DNA of 64,000 nucleotides, taken from positions 133,143 to 197,142 of the forward strand of contig JADJGU010000004.1 in NCBI GenBank assembly GCA_016707885.1. Direction: 5' to 3'. Shown here one piece after another: positions 23,101-29,167 of the stretch. The stretch's first letter is position 1. The number at the start of each line of letters is the position of its first letter. Source of the DNA: Sphingomonadales bacterium. Its GTDB lineage: Bacteria; Pseudomonadota; Alphaproteobacteria; Sphingomonadales; Sphingomonadaceae. A program made the position numbers and the translations under genes. The notes below the pieces were generated by a model that was not told where the DNA came from, searched no databases, and saw nothing but the letters and a program-made list of their open reading frames with translations.

Positions 23101-23918
23101 CTGTCGCCCGACGTGTTATCGATCAGGCGATAGGTATAGGGAATCTGACCATCGGTCAGCGCACCGAGCGTCAAAACACCGTTGGGCGTCGTGATCTGCT
23201 GTCCTGCGGCGCCGGTGTAGACAATGCCGTTGATAGTTATCGAACCGATACCGTCCGGCGATGTGATTATGATTGTTCCGGTGGTCGAATCCGATCCATT
23301 GCCCGCAGAAGAACCAGGTGATTCAACATTGCCGTTGGTGCGCGTGCCGGGAAGCCCGACTTCGCTGACATTGTCGATAACGTCCTTGCCCGCAGGGCCG
23401 CCGTCTTGAATATTTACGTCCGGATCACGGTCAACCAGATTGGGGATGATTTCACGCTCTTCTGGTTCGGGGAATGCCAATTGCGTCGGAGGCAACAAAT
23501 CGCCGCGCGCAAATGGGTCGCCAATATCACCCACCGGATCGGCAAAGTTGCCACCCGAGCTGGTCGGACGGCCTGCTGCAGGAGCAGGCTCCTGTCCGAT
23601 CAACAGCGCTGCGATGTTGAGCGGCGGCACGGCAATGCCGTCAATGACAAACTGCGGAACAAAAACTGCCCCGTCGGGGATTACAACTTCGCTGCCATCC
23701 GGCAATTTGACGATCAGGTCACGCCCGGCCACGCGGATGTCGTTCAATGACACACCCTCTGGCAATACCAGTTGCCCGTCCTGCCCCGGCACTAGTGCCG
23801 CTGCCTGCAATGCAAGCTGCACCTGCGCATTTGCAGCCATGGCTGCTGCGGCGAGGGCCGGTGCATCAATTGCATCTGCAATCATTTCCGGAGCGATGTT
23901 TGGAGTTTCGGAGTCCAT
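15753..23918 (-). CDS. Giant adhesin, N-terminal segment (anchor region, Ig/VCBS-like repeats, first T1SS-143 modules)
   Basis: About 2,720 residues read open; the true frame ends at the extra C near 15883, after which the tail (ECGQFRFWPD) is out of frame. Residues 1-110 are Ala-rich, then carry LVLPEGVSLNDIRVAGRDLI and IPDGAVFVPQFVIDG, a non-repetitive N-terminal module I remember from sphingomonad large adhesins. A PAAG motif at residues 113-116 follows. From about residue 170 come repeated VCBS/bacterial-Ig-like units ending in TITDGDGDPSTATLTI and starting around DDVPTA. From about 1,540 the T1SS-143-type modules begin (NVTKGEDAG, DGDTASDSETVNIG, ISFADDGP). The protein is expected to be exported through the downstream ABC/TolC system and displayed on the surface. 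A TTG six bases earlier is a less likely start. Confidence 0.9.
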   Translation of the reverse strand: MDSETPNIAPEMIADAIDAPALAAAAMAANAQVQLALQAAALVPGQDGQLVLPEGVSLNDIRVAGRDLIVKLPDGSEVVIPDGAVFVPQFVIDGIAVPPLNIAALLIGQEPAPAAGRPTSSGGNFADPVGDIGDPFARGDLLPPTQLAFPEPEEREIIPNLVDRDPDVNIQDGGPAGKDVIDNVSEVGLPGTRTNGNVESPGSSAGNGSDSTTGTIIITSPDGIGSITINGIVYTGAAGQQITTPNGVLTLGALTDGQIPYTYRLIDNTSGDSTTDVFTVVVTDPDGDSSTARLTIAIADDVPTARNDTDSVAGGTYGPETGNVLSGAGTTSGSAGADTLGADGGTITGIRAGTSGSFGAVGTTINGQYGTLTLGANGTYSYVRNVNTPGGVTDVFTYQLTDGDGDSSTATLTINIGDAPNRIVFVPEIGDGTQVREPHLPVRDGEPSGSQFDGNPESTSGTITFNSPDGVGSVTVSGVTITPGALPQQVVSDATGTLVITAYSYDPVTGNGSITYTYTLNDNTLNTAGSTVTFPIVVTDLDGDVASDDLNIKIIDDAPLAVNDSAAQESENAPVTVNVFSNDTPGADAVNLSTGVAVVAESLSGAGSLVYNGDGTFTYTPAPGEEGVVTFQYTITDGDGDPSTATVTITLLKDLEPRVDVSGENFVDEAGLPARGSEPEGSNEESGSETTGGTIAISTGGDTLQSLVINGVNVTAGGTVTGAHGTLTVTVSEGAYSYSYTLTDNTSGEGTTDSFNVVVTDSDGDSANDTLVIGIHDDAPTAIKDADSIAAGEYGPATGNVITDAEGDGGADTPGADGVTVTAISGFGGAGAVDGTTNGQYGVLTLNADGSYSYARNPGTPGGVSDVFSYTITDGDGDPSTATLTIDIGDSRTTLDLPTEGEAGTQVEEAGLPAGSDAGADSELTAGTIAYTAPDGPATVTIDGVAVTAVGQTFTGSFGTLTITSIAAGAIGYEYELTTNTSGDATFDDFAVVVTDQDGDNTPGTLVIDIVDDVPTARADIDSVKEDGPTVADGNVISGANVADANATDGVADTKGADGATVTAVAFGATNGTVGSALAGTYGSLTLNADGSYSYTLNNDDPRVQGLDSDDSLTEIFTYTITDGDGDPSTTTLTITINGSDDIITINGLNVEGPDLIVDEDDLPVRGVEPAGSDTTPDSLTQTGSFTVNGLDGIASIKIEGTETFVGQSFATAYGTFTITSISAPADGNATAITIGYSYVLTDNTAHANAGGQNFLTELFDVAVTDTDGSTDTDQVEVRIVDDVPTAKPDGTYSVAEQTALTFDALANDVKGADGVNLVTGVAIATNPSKGTVVYNDDGTFTYTPNAGAEGPDSFTYTITDADGDPSTTTVTFDLLKDSVPNILRIANLTVDEDGLPNANVDAAPLQASPSETDSTESATASGTAVVNFGADVPANLLASIKLVDTGALDGQLKTLDGVDVVFALESGALVGRSGGAEVIRIEVSGAVLGPNPGDVTYSYSTTLSQPVKHVASGSEDSVTLNGVTFEVTDSETDTATGSFNVTVVDDVPSLNVTKGEDAGVVLVTQDAETDGVPTAEDVATSAANFGGVFGLTSTAGADGAVAPSLAFVLNTAGGASGLTSHGVAINLFKVGNVIVGSTSATAPASATAASVVFSVAVSGTGVVTLTQYSQIDHALPGEANGPYDDQFATLLDSAITLTASSTITDGDGDTASDSETVNIGANISFADDGPVLTNASGNSSVTLDETTAGSPAGFGVAGISQTSAAAIVTATAAFGADGAAAGNATTYALSVVGGGVTALQTAIGNHAISLSLSPDGKTVTGSYNDGSVKTAFTATINANGTLTVTQFVPLEHLVDGGPGAAHDDALTLSGLINATITITDFDGDTDSETVAVGDRVTFKDDGPSLNVTMGSDANAVLITQDADTIGANSDTDTSSANFDGVFGLTSNGGADGAAAPSLAFDLNVANGVSGLTSNGAAINLYKVGGVIVGSTAGTAPASATDASVVFSVAVSGTGVVTLTQYSQIDHPIGTDPGASATPFDDHVAVLANGKITLTASSTITDNDGDTASDSETIDLGGNIAFADHGPDITLTLTGTQIRIDETDGVVAAGGEVDPAGGNLGSVTMTAASLFTLTNAVTSADAPTSYAYNFVLPSEGANSGLLLSTTNTAILLYTAAPGVIEGRVGGIGGAVAFTVSVNPTSGAVTVTQNLAVEHPTGGASHDEDLSPLTAGALTLRVTATDFDGDTDTANVDLGSIIRFEDDGPTINVTKGEDVGVSLITQDAETDGAPTAEDVATSAANFGGVFGLTSTAGADGAATPSLAFTLNTVGGASGLTSHGTAINLFKIGNVIVGSTSAIAPATATAASVVFSVAVSGTGVVTLTQYSQIDHALPGEANGPYDDQFASLLDSAITLTASSSITDGDGDTASDSETVNIGANISFADDGPVLTNASGNSSVTLDETTAGSPVGFGVAGISQTSAAAIVTATAAFGADGAAAANATTYALSVVGGGVTTLQTAIGNHAISLSLSPDGKTVTGSYNDGAVKTAFTATVNANGTLTVTQFVPLEHLVDGGPGAAHDDALTLSGLINATITITDFDGDTDSETVAIGDRITFKDDGPTLNITVGSDANVVLITQDADTIGTNTDTDTSSANFGGVFGLTSNGGADGAATPSLAFSLECGQFRFWPDQQWCGHQSVPDRWQGCRFDRSQRRCRNRRQHRV
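17106..19250 (-). repeat. Tandem repeat, copy 4 (diverged toward the N-terminal side)
   Basis: The first 500 or so bases (17106 to about 17640) match the near-identical unit, but from there to 19250 there are frequent substitutions and a 3-bp length difference (2,145 bp), all keeping the frame. It looks like an older copy at the edge of a homogenised array. Confidence 0.85.
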
Positions 23919-24382
23919 GGCCAAATCCTAGTTAAGCACAGGCAAATCGGTCCGGCAGGTTGCCAGAACGAGTGTCGGGTTGATGAAAATTGGAGTGAAC
24001 AGGTGCGGGTTATGGTTAACGGCGGCCTGAGAATCGGATCCGATCCCAGTATAACTTTCGACTCGTAGAGAACGGTCGTGCATGAATATCTTTGCCTCCC
24101 ATAACAGCTTGCAAACACCCGATTTTCTTATTTCCGGGCTGCTTTAGCTGGTCCGTTTGGCGACCCCGTGAATCCTGTTTTTCCGATTCGTTAACAACAG
24201 GGTAAGCATGATTGCCGGAGAGTCGGCAAGAAATTTCGAGAAAATTTACCATTTATTTACAGAAAAATGCCGTTAGGCATATATCTTTTGCTATATATCG
24301 CCGACTAGCCTGAACGGGCTATAACCGCCCAAATTCTTGGATAGGAAGAGCAACTATAACCATAAATCATGCCATTCGTTTC
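23919..24382. promoter_or_regulatory. Divergent intergenic region between adhesin operon and histidine kinase
   Basis: About 460 bp without a supported gene. It must hold the promoters of the adhesin operon (leftward) and of the two-component genes (rightward). Visible structure: AT-rich stretch 24230-24300; an inverted repeat ATGCC-GTTA-GGCAT at 24267-24280; an ATATAT...TATATAT pair directly after it; and a GGAAGAG Shine-Dalgarno-like box at 24344-24350. I could not assign -35/-10 boxes with confidence. Confidence 0.5.
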
Positions 24383-26020
24383 GTGGTCTGGGCCCCGGCG
24401 CTTATTCGGGTCCTATTAGCGCTCGCTGTGGCAGATTTACAGTTCGCTGCCGACGGCAAGATTTTGCATGTTGAAGCCTTTGCCCTTCTGGCGTGGGCAT
24501 TTGCTACCATCGGCTGGCTCTTGGTCGCGCAACCTTTGCAGAAAAGCCATATTCTGGCGCAGTTCGGGCTCGACGTCGGTGCAGCTGCCCTCGCCGCATG
24601 GGTCGCTCCCACTAGTTTAGTGCATGCGTTGGCCTTGCTCGCTGCAAGCGCCCAATTGTTGTTCCGCACGGGATTTTCGACCTACTATCTTTCGACCCTG
24701 TTGATCCCTTTGGCAATTGCACCATTGCGGGCAAAATTTGCCGAAGCTGAAATGGGAAGCCTGGCATCATCCGCGAGCGGCAATCTGATCGAGCAAACCA
24801 TTTTTACTCTTACCATATTGGCCACCGGCATCTCGCTGGCGGTTTCGTCGTCGCGCGCTGACCAGTTGCGTCAATTCGCCGAAGAGGCGGTATCGATTAA
24901 GCTGCTCAAGCTCGGACGCTCTCTTGAATTCGACTTGCAGCGACTGGTTGAGTCGATCGCATCGCTGTTCACGCCCAACCGCGCGCATTGCCTGATTGGC
25001 GAAGCATCGCAACGGGCGGTGCCGCGACGATATGATTGCGGTACCGCACTGGACCTGTCCGAACATGATTTGCGCCGGATGCTTCAGTTAGGCGATGAGG
25101 TAGGACAATCCGAACTGCTCCTCGACAATAACGCTCGCTCGGTTTTCACAATTTCGTCCGACAAGCCCGTTCGGATGGGAGACAAAGAACAGGCTGTCGC
25201 CAATATTCTGGCGCGCGAAGGTATTTCGAATGCCTATCTGAAATGGATGCAAATCGGGCGTTCGAAGGGCATCGTAATATGCGGCCTTGCATCAATCGAT
25301 GCGTTGAAAATCCACGAAGCCAGATTGGTGACCGACGCATTGAACCGGCTTTTTCCCTTGCTCGACAGCATATCTGAAGCCGAGCGTCATTTCATTGCCG
25401 ATGCCCATGATGTGGCGCGACGCGACCTGCATGATGGCGTGCTGCAAACATTAGCGGCAGTTCGAATGCGTCTGCTTTCTGTAGGGCGCAGAGATGATGT
25501 CAAACAGCAGCCCGTCGGAACCGATATCCGCAAGATCGCGGATATATTGACGCTTGAACAGGCCCGGCTTCGGGGCTTGCTCGAAACCAGCGAAGATGAG
25601 GAGCATGGCATAAATCTGGTCACCCGGCTTGATGTAAGTTTGCGGGCGATTTCCATGCAGTGGGATATCGATGCGCGCCTTGAGGCAGAAGAACCGGCTA
25701 TTCCCATCGACAAGGAGTCAGCAATCAACATCGAACATCTCGTACGCGAAGCCGTTGCCAACGCGGTGCGGCATGCCGAAAGCAAGCAGTTGACAGTTAG
25801 GTTGTCGCTCCACCAGAATGCAATGCAGATAGTCATCATCGACCGTGCTGGTCGGGTGACGGGGGGCACAGCAAAAAAGCGGGGGACTTCAATGCCTTTG
25901 AAATCAGCATCGTTGCAGCACAGGCTTCGACTCGTAAACGGATCGGCCTATCAGGAAGGCCTTGAAAGCAGCGCCATCCTGTCCGTCACCATTCCAATGC
26001 AGAGGGTCGACAATGCATAA
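24383..26020 (+). CDS. Membrane sensor histidine kinase, NarX/DegS-type (HisKA_3)
   Basis: The product has about 545 residues. The first 160 are hydrophobic with roughly five or six membrane segments. A linker follows, then the dimerisation and phosphorylation helix with DLHDGVLQTLAAVRMRLL (His near residue 350), typical of HisKA_3 kinases, and a HATPase domain with REAVANAVRHA as N-box; the G-boxes are weak. The first canonical start is the GTG at 24383, but the reading frame is open to 24314 and the only good Shine-Dalgarno box (24344-24350) sits upstream of in-frame ATA/ATT codons, so the true start may be non-canonical or hidden by an indel. Its stop overlaps the response regulator start. 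The divergent position suggests control of the adhesin operon; this is inference. Confidence 0.85.
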   Translation: MVWAPALIRVLLALAVADLQFAADGKILHVEAFALLAWAFATIGWLLVAQPLQKSHILAQFGLDVGAAALAAWVAPTSLVHALALLAASAQLLFRTGFSTYYLSTLLIPLAIAPLRAKFAEAEMGSLASSASGNLIEQTIFTLTILATGISLAVSSSRADQLRQFAEEAVSIKLLKLGRSLEFDLQRLVESIASLFTPNRAHCLIGEASQRAVPRRYDCGTALDLSEHDLRRMLQLGDEVGQSELLLDNNARSVFTISSDKPVRMGDKEQAVANILAREGISNAYLKWMQIGRSKGIVICGLASIDALKIHEARLVTDALNRLFPLLDSISEAERHFIADAHDVARRDLHDGVLQTLAAVRMRLLSVGRRDDVKQQPVGTDIRKIADILTLEQARLRGLLETSEDEEHGINLVTRLDVSLRAISMQWDIDARLEAEEPAIPIDKESAINIEHLVREAVANAVRHAESKQLTVRLSLHQNAMQIVIIDRAGRVTGGTAKKRGTSMPLKSASLQHRLRLVNGSAYQEGLESSAILSVTIPMQRVDNA

Positions 26021-26669
26021 TGTCCTGATTGTAGACGATCACCCCTTCTTCCTTCACGGCTTCAGCCAATATGTTGAGGAGAGCGGGGAGTATTCAATTA
26101 CCACTGCATTGTCGGTCGAAGAGGCCATTGAAAAGATTGATGGCGAGCGGCCGGATATCGCAATGCTCGATGTAACCATGCACAATGGCGGCGGGCTGAA
26201 AGTCCTGCGTCACTTGCGCCAGCACTATCCGATGGTACCCGCCATGTTCTTGACGGTGCACATAGATCCCGATCAAACCATTGAGGCCATGCGGCTCGGC
26301 ATCAAAGGAATTGCACTGAAAGACAGCGATCCGGATAGGATTGTCGAAGCCATGGGCGTCGTTCTCGGCGGTGGGAAATGGTTTGAAAGCGACGTGACCG
26401 AAGTCGCCCTGCGCCACTCCATCGATCGACCGACGCGCACGGTCCGGTCAGACGACCTGCTGACAAAACGTGAGCTGGAAATTGTCGACCTGGTGTGCAT
26501 GGGCCTACGCAACCGCGATATCGCGCAGCGATGCAATCTCGCCGAAGGAACTGTTAAAATCCATCTTAACAGCATCTTCCGGAAACTGGGCGTTGCATCA
26601 CGATCCGAATTGATCGTGCACCGCGGAGGTATGCGTCAAACGGCGGACAATTCCGGCAAAGCCCACTAA
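26013..26669 (+). CDS. Response regulator, NarL/FixJ family
   Basis: The 218-residue product starts MHNVLIVDDHPFF; I chose this ATG, which overlaps the kinase stop by 8 bp, over a longer start at 25962 that would precede the receiver domain with unrelated residues. The receiver (1-120) has the acidic pair DD, the phospho-acceptor in AMLDVTMHNGG and the Lys in ALKDSDP. The C-terminal LuxR-type helix-turn-helix (about 150-212) is clear: LTKRELEIVDLVCMGLRNRDIA, then GTVKIHLNSIFRKLGV. It is the cognate partner of the kinase. It converges with the prepilin peptidase gene, whose stop overlaps its own by 4 bp. Confidence 0.93.
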   Translation: MHNVLIVDDHPFFLHGFSQYVEESGEYSITTALSVEEAIEKIDGERPDIAMLDVTMHNGGGLKVLRHLRQHYPMVPAMFLTVHIDPDQTIEAMRLGIKGIALKDSDPDRIVEAMGVVLGGGKWFESDVTEVALRHSIDRPTRTVRSDDLLTKRELEIVDLVCMGLRNRDIAQRCNLAEGTVKIHLNSIFRKLGVASRSELIVHRGGMRQTADNSGKAH

Positions 26670-27172
26670 TCGAGTTTGAATTTCCCATAGCCCAGTTCGT
26701 TGACGTCCATCGGCTTTGGCGCAGTCGTGGGATATAGCAGCCAGCACAGGATCGCGCCGAAAGCGATAGCGACACCATAAGCGATGCGGCGATCCTTGCG
26801 CTTCTCCTTGGCTACCCAGCGCCGGGTCAGTACATAGAATATCGCCAGGACCAGGCCAGCCATGGTCGTTGCAAAAACCAATGCCGGACCGCTTGAAAGC
26901 GGAAACCACAAGGCCACGGCGGCGTATAATTTGGCGTCGCCACCACCGATCCATTTCAGTGCGAACAACACCATCCCGACAACAAGTGCGACCCCGAAAT
27001 GGGCAAGATGGGAAAGCGGATCGGTTACTTCCGCACCCAAAAGCCAAAATCCGCCAAAGAGCAGGATCAAAACCAAAGGCCAGATATTGGATATCCTGAA
27101 AGTTCGAAAATCAGACCAAGCCGCAGCGGCCAGTGCGCCTGCGGCGGCAAGTGGGAACAGTTGTTCGATCAT
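26666..27172 (-). CDS. cpaA: Prepilin peptidase CpaA (A24 family)
   Basis: A 168-residue membrane protein with about five hydrophobic segments. It carries the A24 signature: an N-proximal Asp in AAWSDFRTFRISN and the second Asp in GGGDAKLYAAVALWF. It cleaves the leader of Flp pilin and pseudopilins at the inner membrane. Length fits CpaA/TadV-type enzymes that lack the methylase part. It is the last gene of the Tad cluster and its start overlaps the TPR gene stop by 4 bp. The stop overlaps that of the convergent response regulator. Confidence 0.9.
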   Translation of the reverse strand: MIEQLFPLAAAGALAAAAWSDFRTFRISNIWPLVLILLFGGFWLLGAEVTDPLSHLAHFGVALVVGMVLFALKWIGGGDAKLYAAVALWFPLSSGPALVFATTMAGLVLAIFYVLTRRWVAKEKRKDRRIAYGVAIAFGAILCWLLYPTTAPKPMDVNELGYGKFKLD

Positions 27173-28032
27173 TGGACCTCTTTATCAGAATAGGGATTGG
27201 CACGCCGCCACAGCTCTGCATCAAATCGGTCAGAGGCGAGCACTGCTCGGGCAAAATAGGATGTGGCAGCTTCGGTTCGATGGGCAGCCAGCGCACCCTC
27301 ACCTGCTTTTGTCAGTGAGCGGGCGTCGAACGCCCCGGTATCATTAGGACCGAGCACTACTGCGAGGCCTGTATTCGCCCGAAGAAATGCCAGGTTTTCA
27401 GCAACCGTCCGGTTGTCCGGCTGAATTTCCAGCGCCTTTGACAGATCCGCGATGGCTCGCCCAAGCGCACCGGAATAGGCCAATGCCAATGCCCTATTGT
27501 TGAGTATCTCCGCCTGTGCAGGTTGAATTGAAAGGGCGGCATCAAAGGCCTCTATGCTGGCAGCATATTCGCCCTTATGCGCCAACGCCTGCCCGAGCAG
27601 GTTCCAGCGCCCTGGATCGCCGGGGCATTGATCAACGGCACTGGCCAGCATGGCGATAGCACGATTCCAGTCCTGCTTCTGATAGGATATCCAGCCCCAT
27701 ATACCTGTAAACCGGCAACTGTCGGCCAAGCTACCATCGACCGAATTGATTGCCTTTTCCGCCAAAACCACATCTTCACGTGCGAGAAAATATTCGGCCA
27801 ACAGCAGGTTGAAGCGGTTGCGATATCCCTCAACCAGGCGCGGTTCGGCCCAGCGCAACATCGCTTCGGTCTGAACCAGACGGCCTGCCGCCAAGGCCTG
27901 CTCGATCAGCAGCAACTGGCCTTCACTCTCTTCGGCACCCAATTTCGACGGCTGGGGCTCGGCAATCGCTTCGCCAGCGCTAAAAAACAGCACCAGGGCG
28001 GCAACAATCGACCGCCAACCAATCGCCGTCAC
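27169..28032 (-). CDS. Secreted or periplasmic TPR-repeat protein of the Tad locus
   Basis: 287 residues from a GTG start, with an N-terminal signal-like segment (IVAALVLFFSAGEAIA). Several TPR helices are seen in the middle and C-terminal half, for example GRWNLLGQALAHKGEYAASIEAFDAALSIQPAQAEILNNRALALAYSG and the following ALGRAIADLSKALEIQPD. TPR proteins of Tad loci (TadD family) support pilus assembly in the periplasm. The gene overlaps cpaA and the short upstream frame, so it is part of the same transcript. Confidence 0.8.
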   Translation of the reverse strand: MTAIGWRSIVAALVLFFSAGEAIAEPQPSKLGAEESEGQLLLIEQALAAGRLVQTEAMLRWAEPRLVEGYRNRFNLLLAEYFLAREDVVLAEKAINSVDGSLADSCRFTGIWGWISYQKQDWNRAIAMLASAVDQCPGDPGRWNLLGQALAHKGEYAASIEAFDAALSIQPAQAEILNNRALALAYSGALGRAIADLSKALEIQPDNRTVAENLAFLRANTGLAVVLGPNDTGAFDARSLTKAGEGALAAHRTEAATSYFARAVLASDRFDAELWRRANPYSDKEVQ

Positions 28033-28175
28033 AGCGCCGCCAAAGATGTGTGCACGATCGCGTCGTCGTCAAAGAAAGCATAAACGAAGCCATCCCGCTT
28101 CGTCGTAGATTGGGAAACGATCTCCGCATCCGCCACAGCGAGTTCGATTGCCGCCAAAGCCACAGCGTTTTTCAA
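28029..28175 (-). CDS. Short reading frame after tadD: either a 48-residue gene or the frameshifted tadD C-terminus
   Basis: From a TTG overlapping the tadD stop, this frame reads about 48 residues with gene-like composition (KNAVALAAIELAVADAEIV, then GFVYAFFDDDAIVHTSL) and stops in a TGA that overlaps the GTG start of the TPR gene, as coupled genes do. It has no Shine-Dalgarno box of its own. Given the many indels in the window, a one-base loss near 28180 that cut off the TadD tail is equally likely; the joined reading would be ...PVMPKPNKGPALKN. I cannot decide between these. Confidence 0.4.
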   Translation of the reverse strand: MKNAVALAAIELAVADAEIVSQSTTKRDGFVYAFFDDDAIVHTSLAAL

Positions 28176-29167
28176 TGCGGGCCCCTTGTTCGGCTTGGCA
28201 TGACAGGTGCGGCCTGTTCCTTGGCAATTTCGCCGGGCAGCCAGGATGCAAGCCGGGCACCAAATCCCTCAAAGTCATTTGCAATCTTGCGCGTCGGTTC
28301 TGGAGCGGTCGATCGCGTGACCAGCCGGACTTCACCCAAAGACACCCGTTCCAAACGCAAGCCTTCACGCTGTGTCGGCGCGAATGGCTCGCGTGGTACG
28401 TCATACGGCATCGGCTCGTCTAAAGACCTTTGCTTGTTCGGCTGGGAAGGCATCGAGGCCGGGTCAATCGAGGCTGCGTGGATCGCAACTGGACTCGCCG
28501 GACGATGGATGGCCAGTTGTGAAACTATGGGGCGATCCTGCACCGTCACTGCTTCAATTCGCTTCGGCTGTTCAGCTTTTGCATCCAGATCAAGCGGCGA
28601 TGTCACTTCGGCCAATGCCGGAACCGGGATAGCAACCTGGATGAATGCACCAGTCTCCGCTTCGGCCGTCGCGGCAACAAAGGCAGGCTTTGATAGAATT
28701 GCATCGGATGTCTGCGGCGCGGCTTCTGGCTCAGATGCTGGCAATGCCGCAAACTCGGGTATAGAAAGCCCTCGCGCCATATGCGGACGTCCCGAATTTT
28801 CGAAAAAGCGTGCAAGATTTCCGTTGAACTTTGCGTTGTCGGGCGCGCCAGCAACCGCAAGCTCGAAATAACGCTGCGCCAGATCCTTTCGCCCGATACG
28901 ATCATAGGCGATGCCCAGTCCGTTATAAGCGTCCGCACTTTCGGGTTGCTCGCGCAGCGCGGCTCTGAACGCTGAAATCGCCAGACCATTTTGACCAAGC
29001 GCGAGCTTTGCCCGGCCTTCGGCGAGCGGATTGGTTTCATCATCTGTCAGCTGTTCGCTATCGACAGCTCGGATGTTGAGTTCCGCTTGCGGCTGAAAAG
29101 CCGAGCAGCCTGCGACAACCCCCGAAAGCCCTATCGTCAGCATCATTTCTGTGCGTTTCATCGTCAT
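28172..29167 (-). CDS. tadD: TadD-like TPR lipoprotein
   Basis: 331 residues. The N-terminus is a lipoprotein signal (MLTIGLSGVVAGCSAF, lipobox VAGC). TPR units lie at about 50-135: EGRAKLALGQNGLAISAFRA, SADAYNGLGIAYDRIG, LAQRYFELAVAGAPDN. The C-terminal half is Pro/Ala-rich and low in structure. TadD is an outer-membrane-linked pilotin-like protein needed for Flp pilus assembly. The start overlaps the tadC stop by 4 bp. The tail may be frameshifted (see the frame at 28029-28175). Confidence 0.85.
   Translation of the reverse strand: MTMKRTEMMLTIGLSGVVAGCSAFQPQAELNIRAVDSEQLTDDETNPLAEGRAKLALGQNGLAISAFRAALREQPESADAYNGLGIAYDRIGRKDLAQRYFELAVAGAPDNAKFNGNLARFFENSGRPHMARGLSIPEFAALPASEPEAAPQTSDAILSKPAFVAATAEAETGAFIQVAIPVPALAEVTSPLDLDAKAEQPKRIEAVTVQDRPIVSQLAIHRPASPVAIHAASIDPASMPSQPNKQRSLDEPMPYDVPREPFAPTQREGLRLERVSLGEVRLVTRSTAPEPTRKIANDFEGFGARLASWLPGEIAKEQAAPVMPSRTRGPH

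Larger units (their letters stand above)
6052..23918 (-). other. Reconstructed giant type I secreted adhesin gene (about 5,955 residues), interrupted by four indels
   Basis: Four open segments in different frames belong to one gene. Comparison of the sister repeat copies locates each break: an extra C near 15883, two missing bases near 12459, an extra G near 12291 and a missing C near 10926. Undoing them gives one frame from the ATG at 23918 (7 bp after AGGA) to the stop at 6052. The order is: N-terminal anchor region, Ig/VCBS-like repeats (about 23.4-19.3 kb), T1SS-143-type modules (about 19.3-9.1 kb), von Willebrand A domain (about 9.09-8.52 kb), Asp-rich RTX nonapeptides (about 7.9-7.75 kb), EF-hand-like Asp-rich region (about 7.25-6.85 kb) and a C-terminal secretion region. 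This is the LapA/BapA-like layout of biofilm adhesins. All breaks lie inside the near-identical repeats, where assemblers err most easily. Confidence 0.85.

Noticed and set aside
8884..23321. Several long plus-strand open frames opposite the adhesin (up to 524 codons, e.g. 21747-23321, 18498-19796)
   Set aside because: They repeat with the same 2,142-bp period as the adhesin, show no start signals and no family features; they are shadows of the biased codon use of the repeats.
6052..23918. Programmed frameshifting or phase variation of the adhesin
   Set aside because: The indels are not at slippery heptamers or long homopolymers and differ in kind (one extra, one missing, two missing bases); error in near-identical repeats is simpler, though not excluded.
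1..24000. LapD/LapG-type c-di-GMP release system in the adhesin operon
   Set aside because: I found no DUF920 protease or GGDEF/EAL protein in the window; only a candidate cleavage motif exists.
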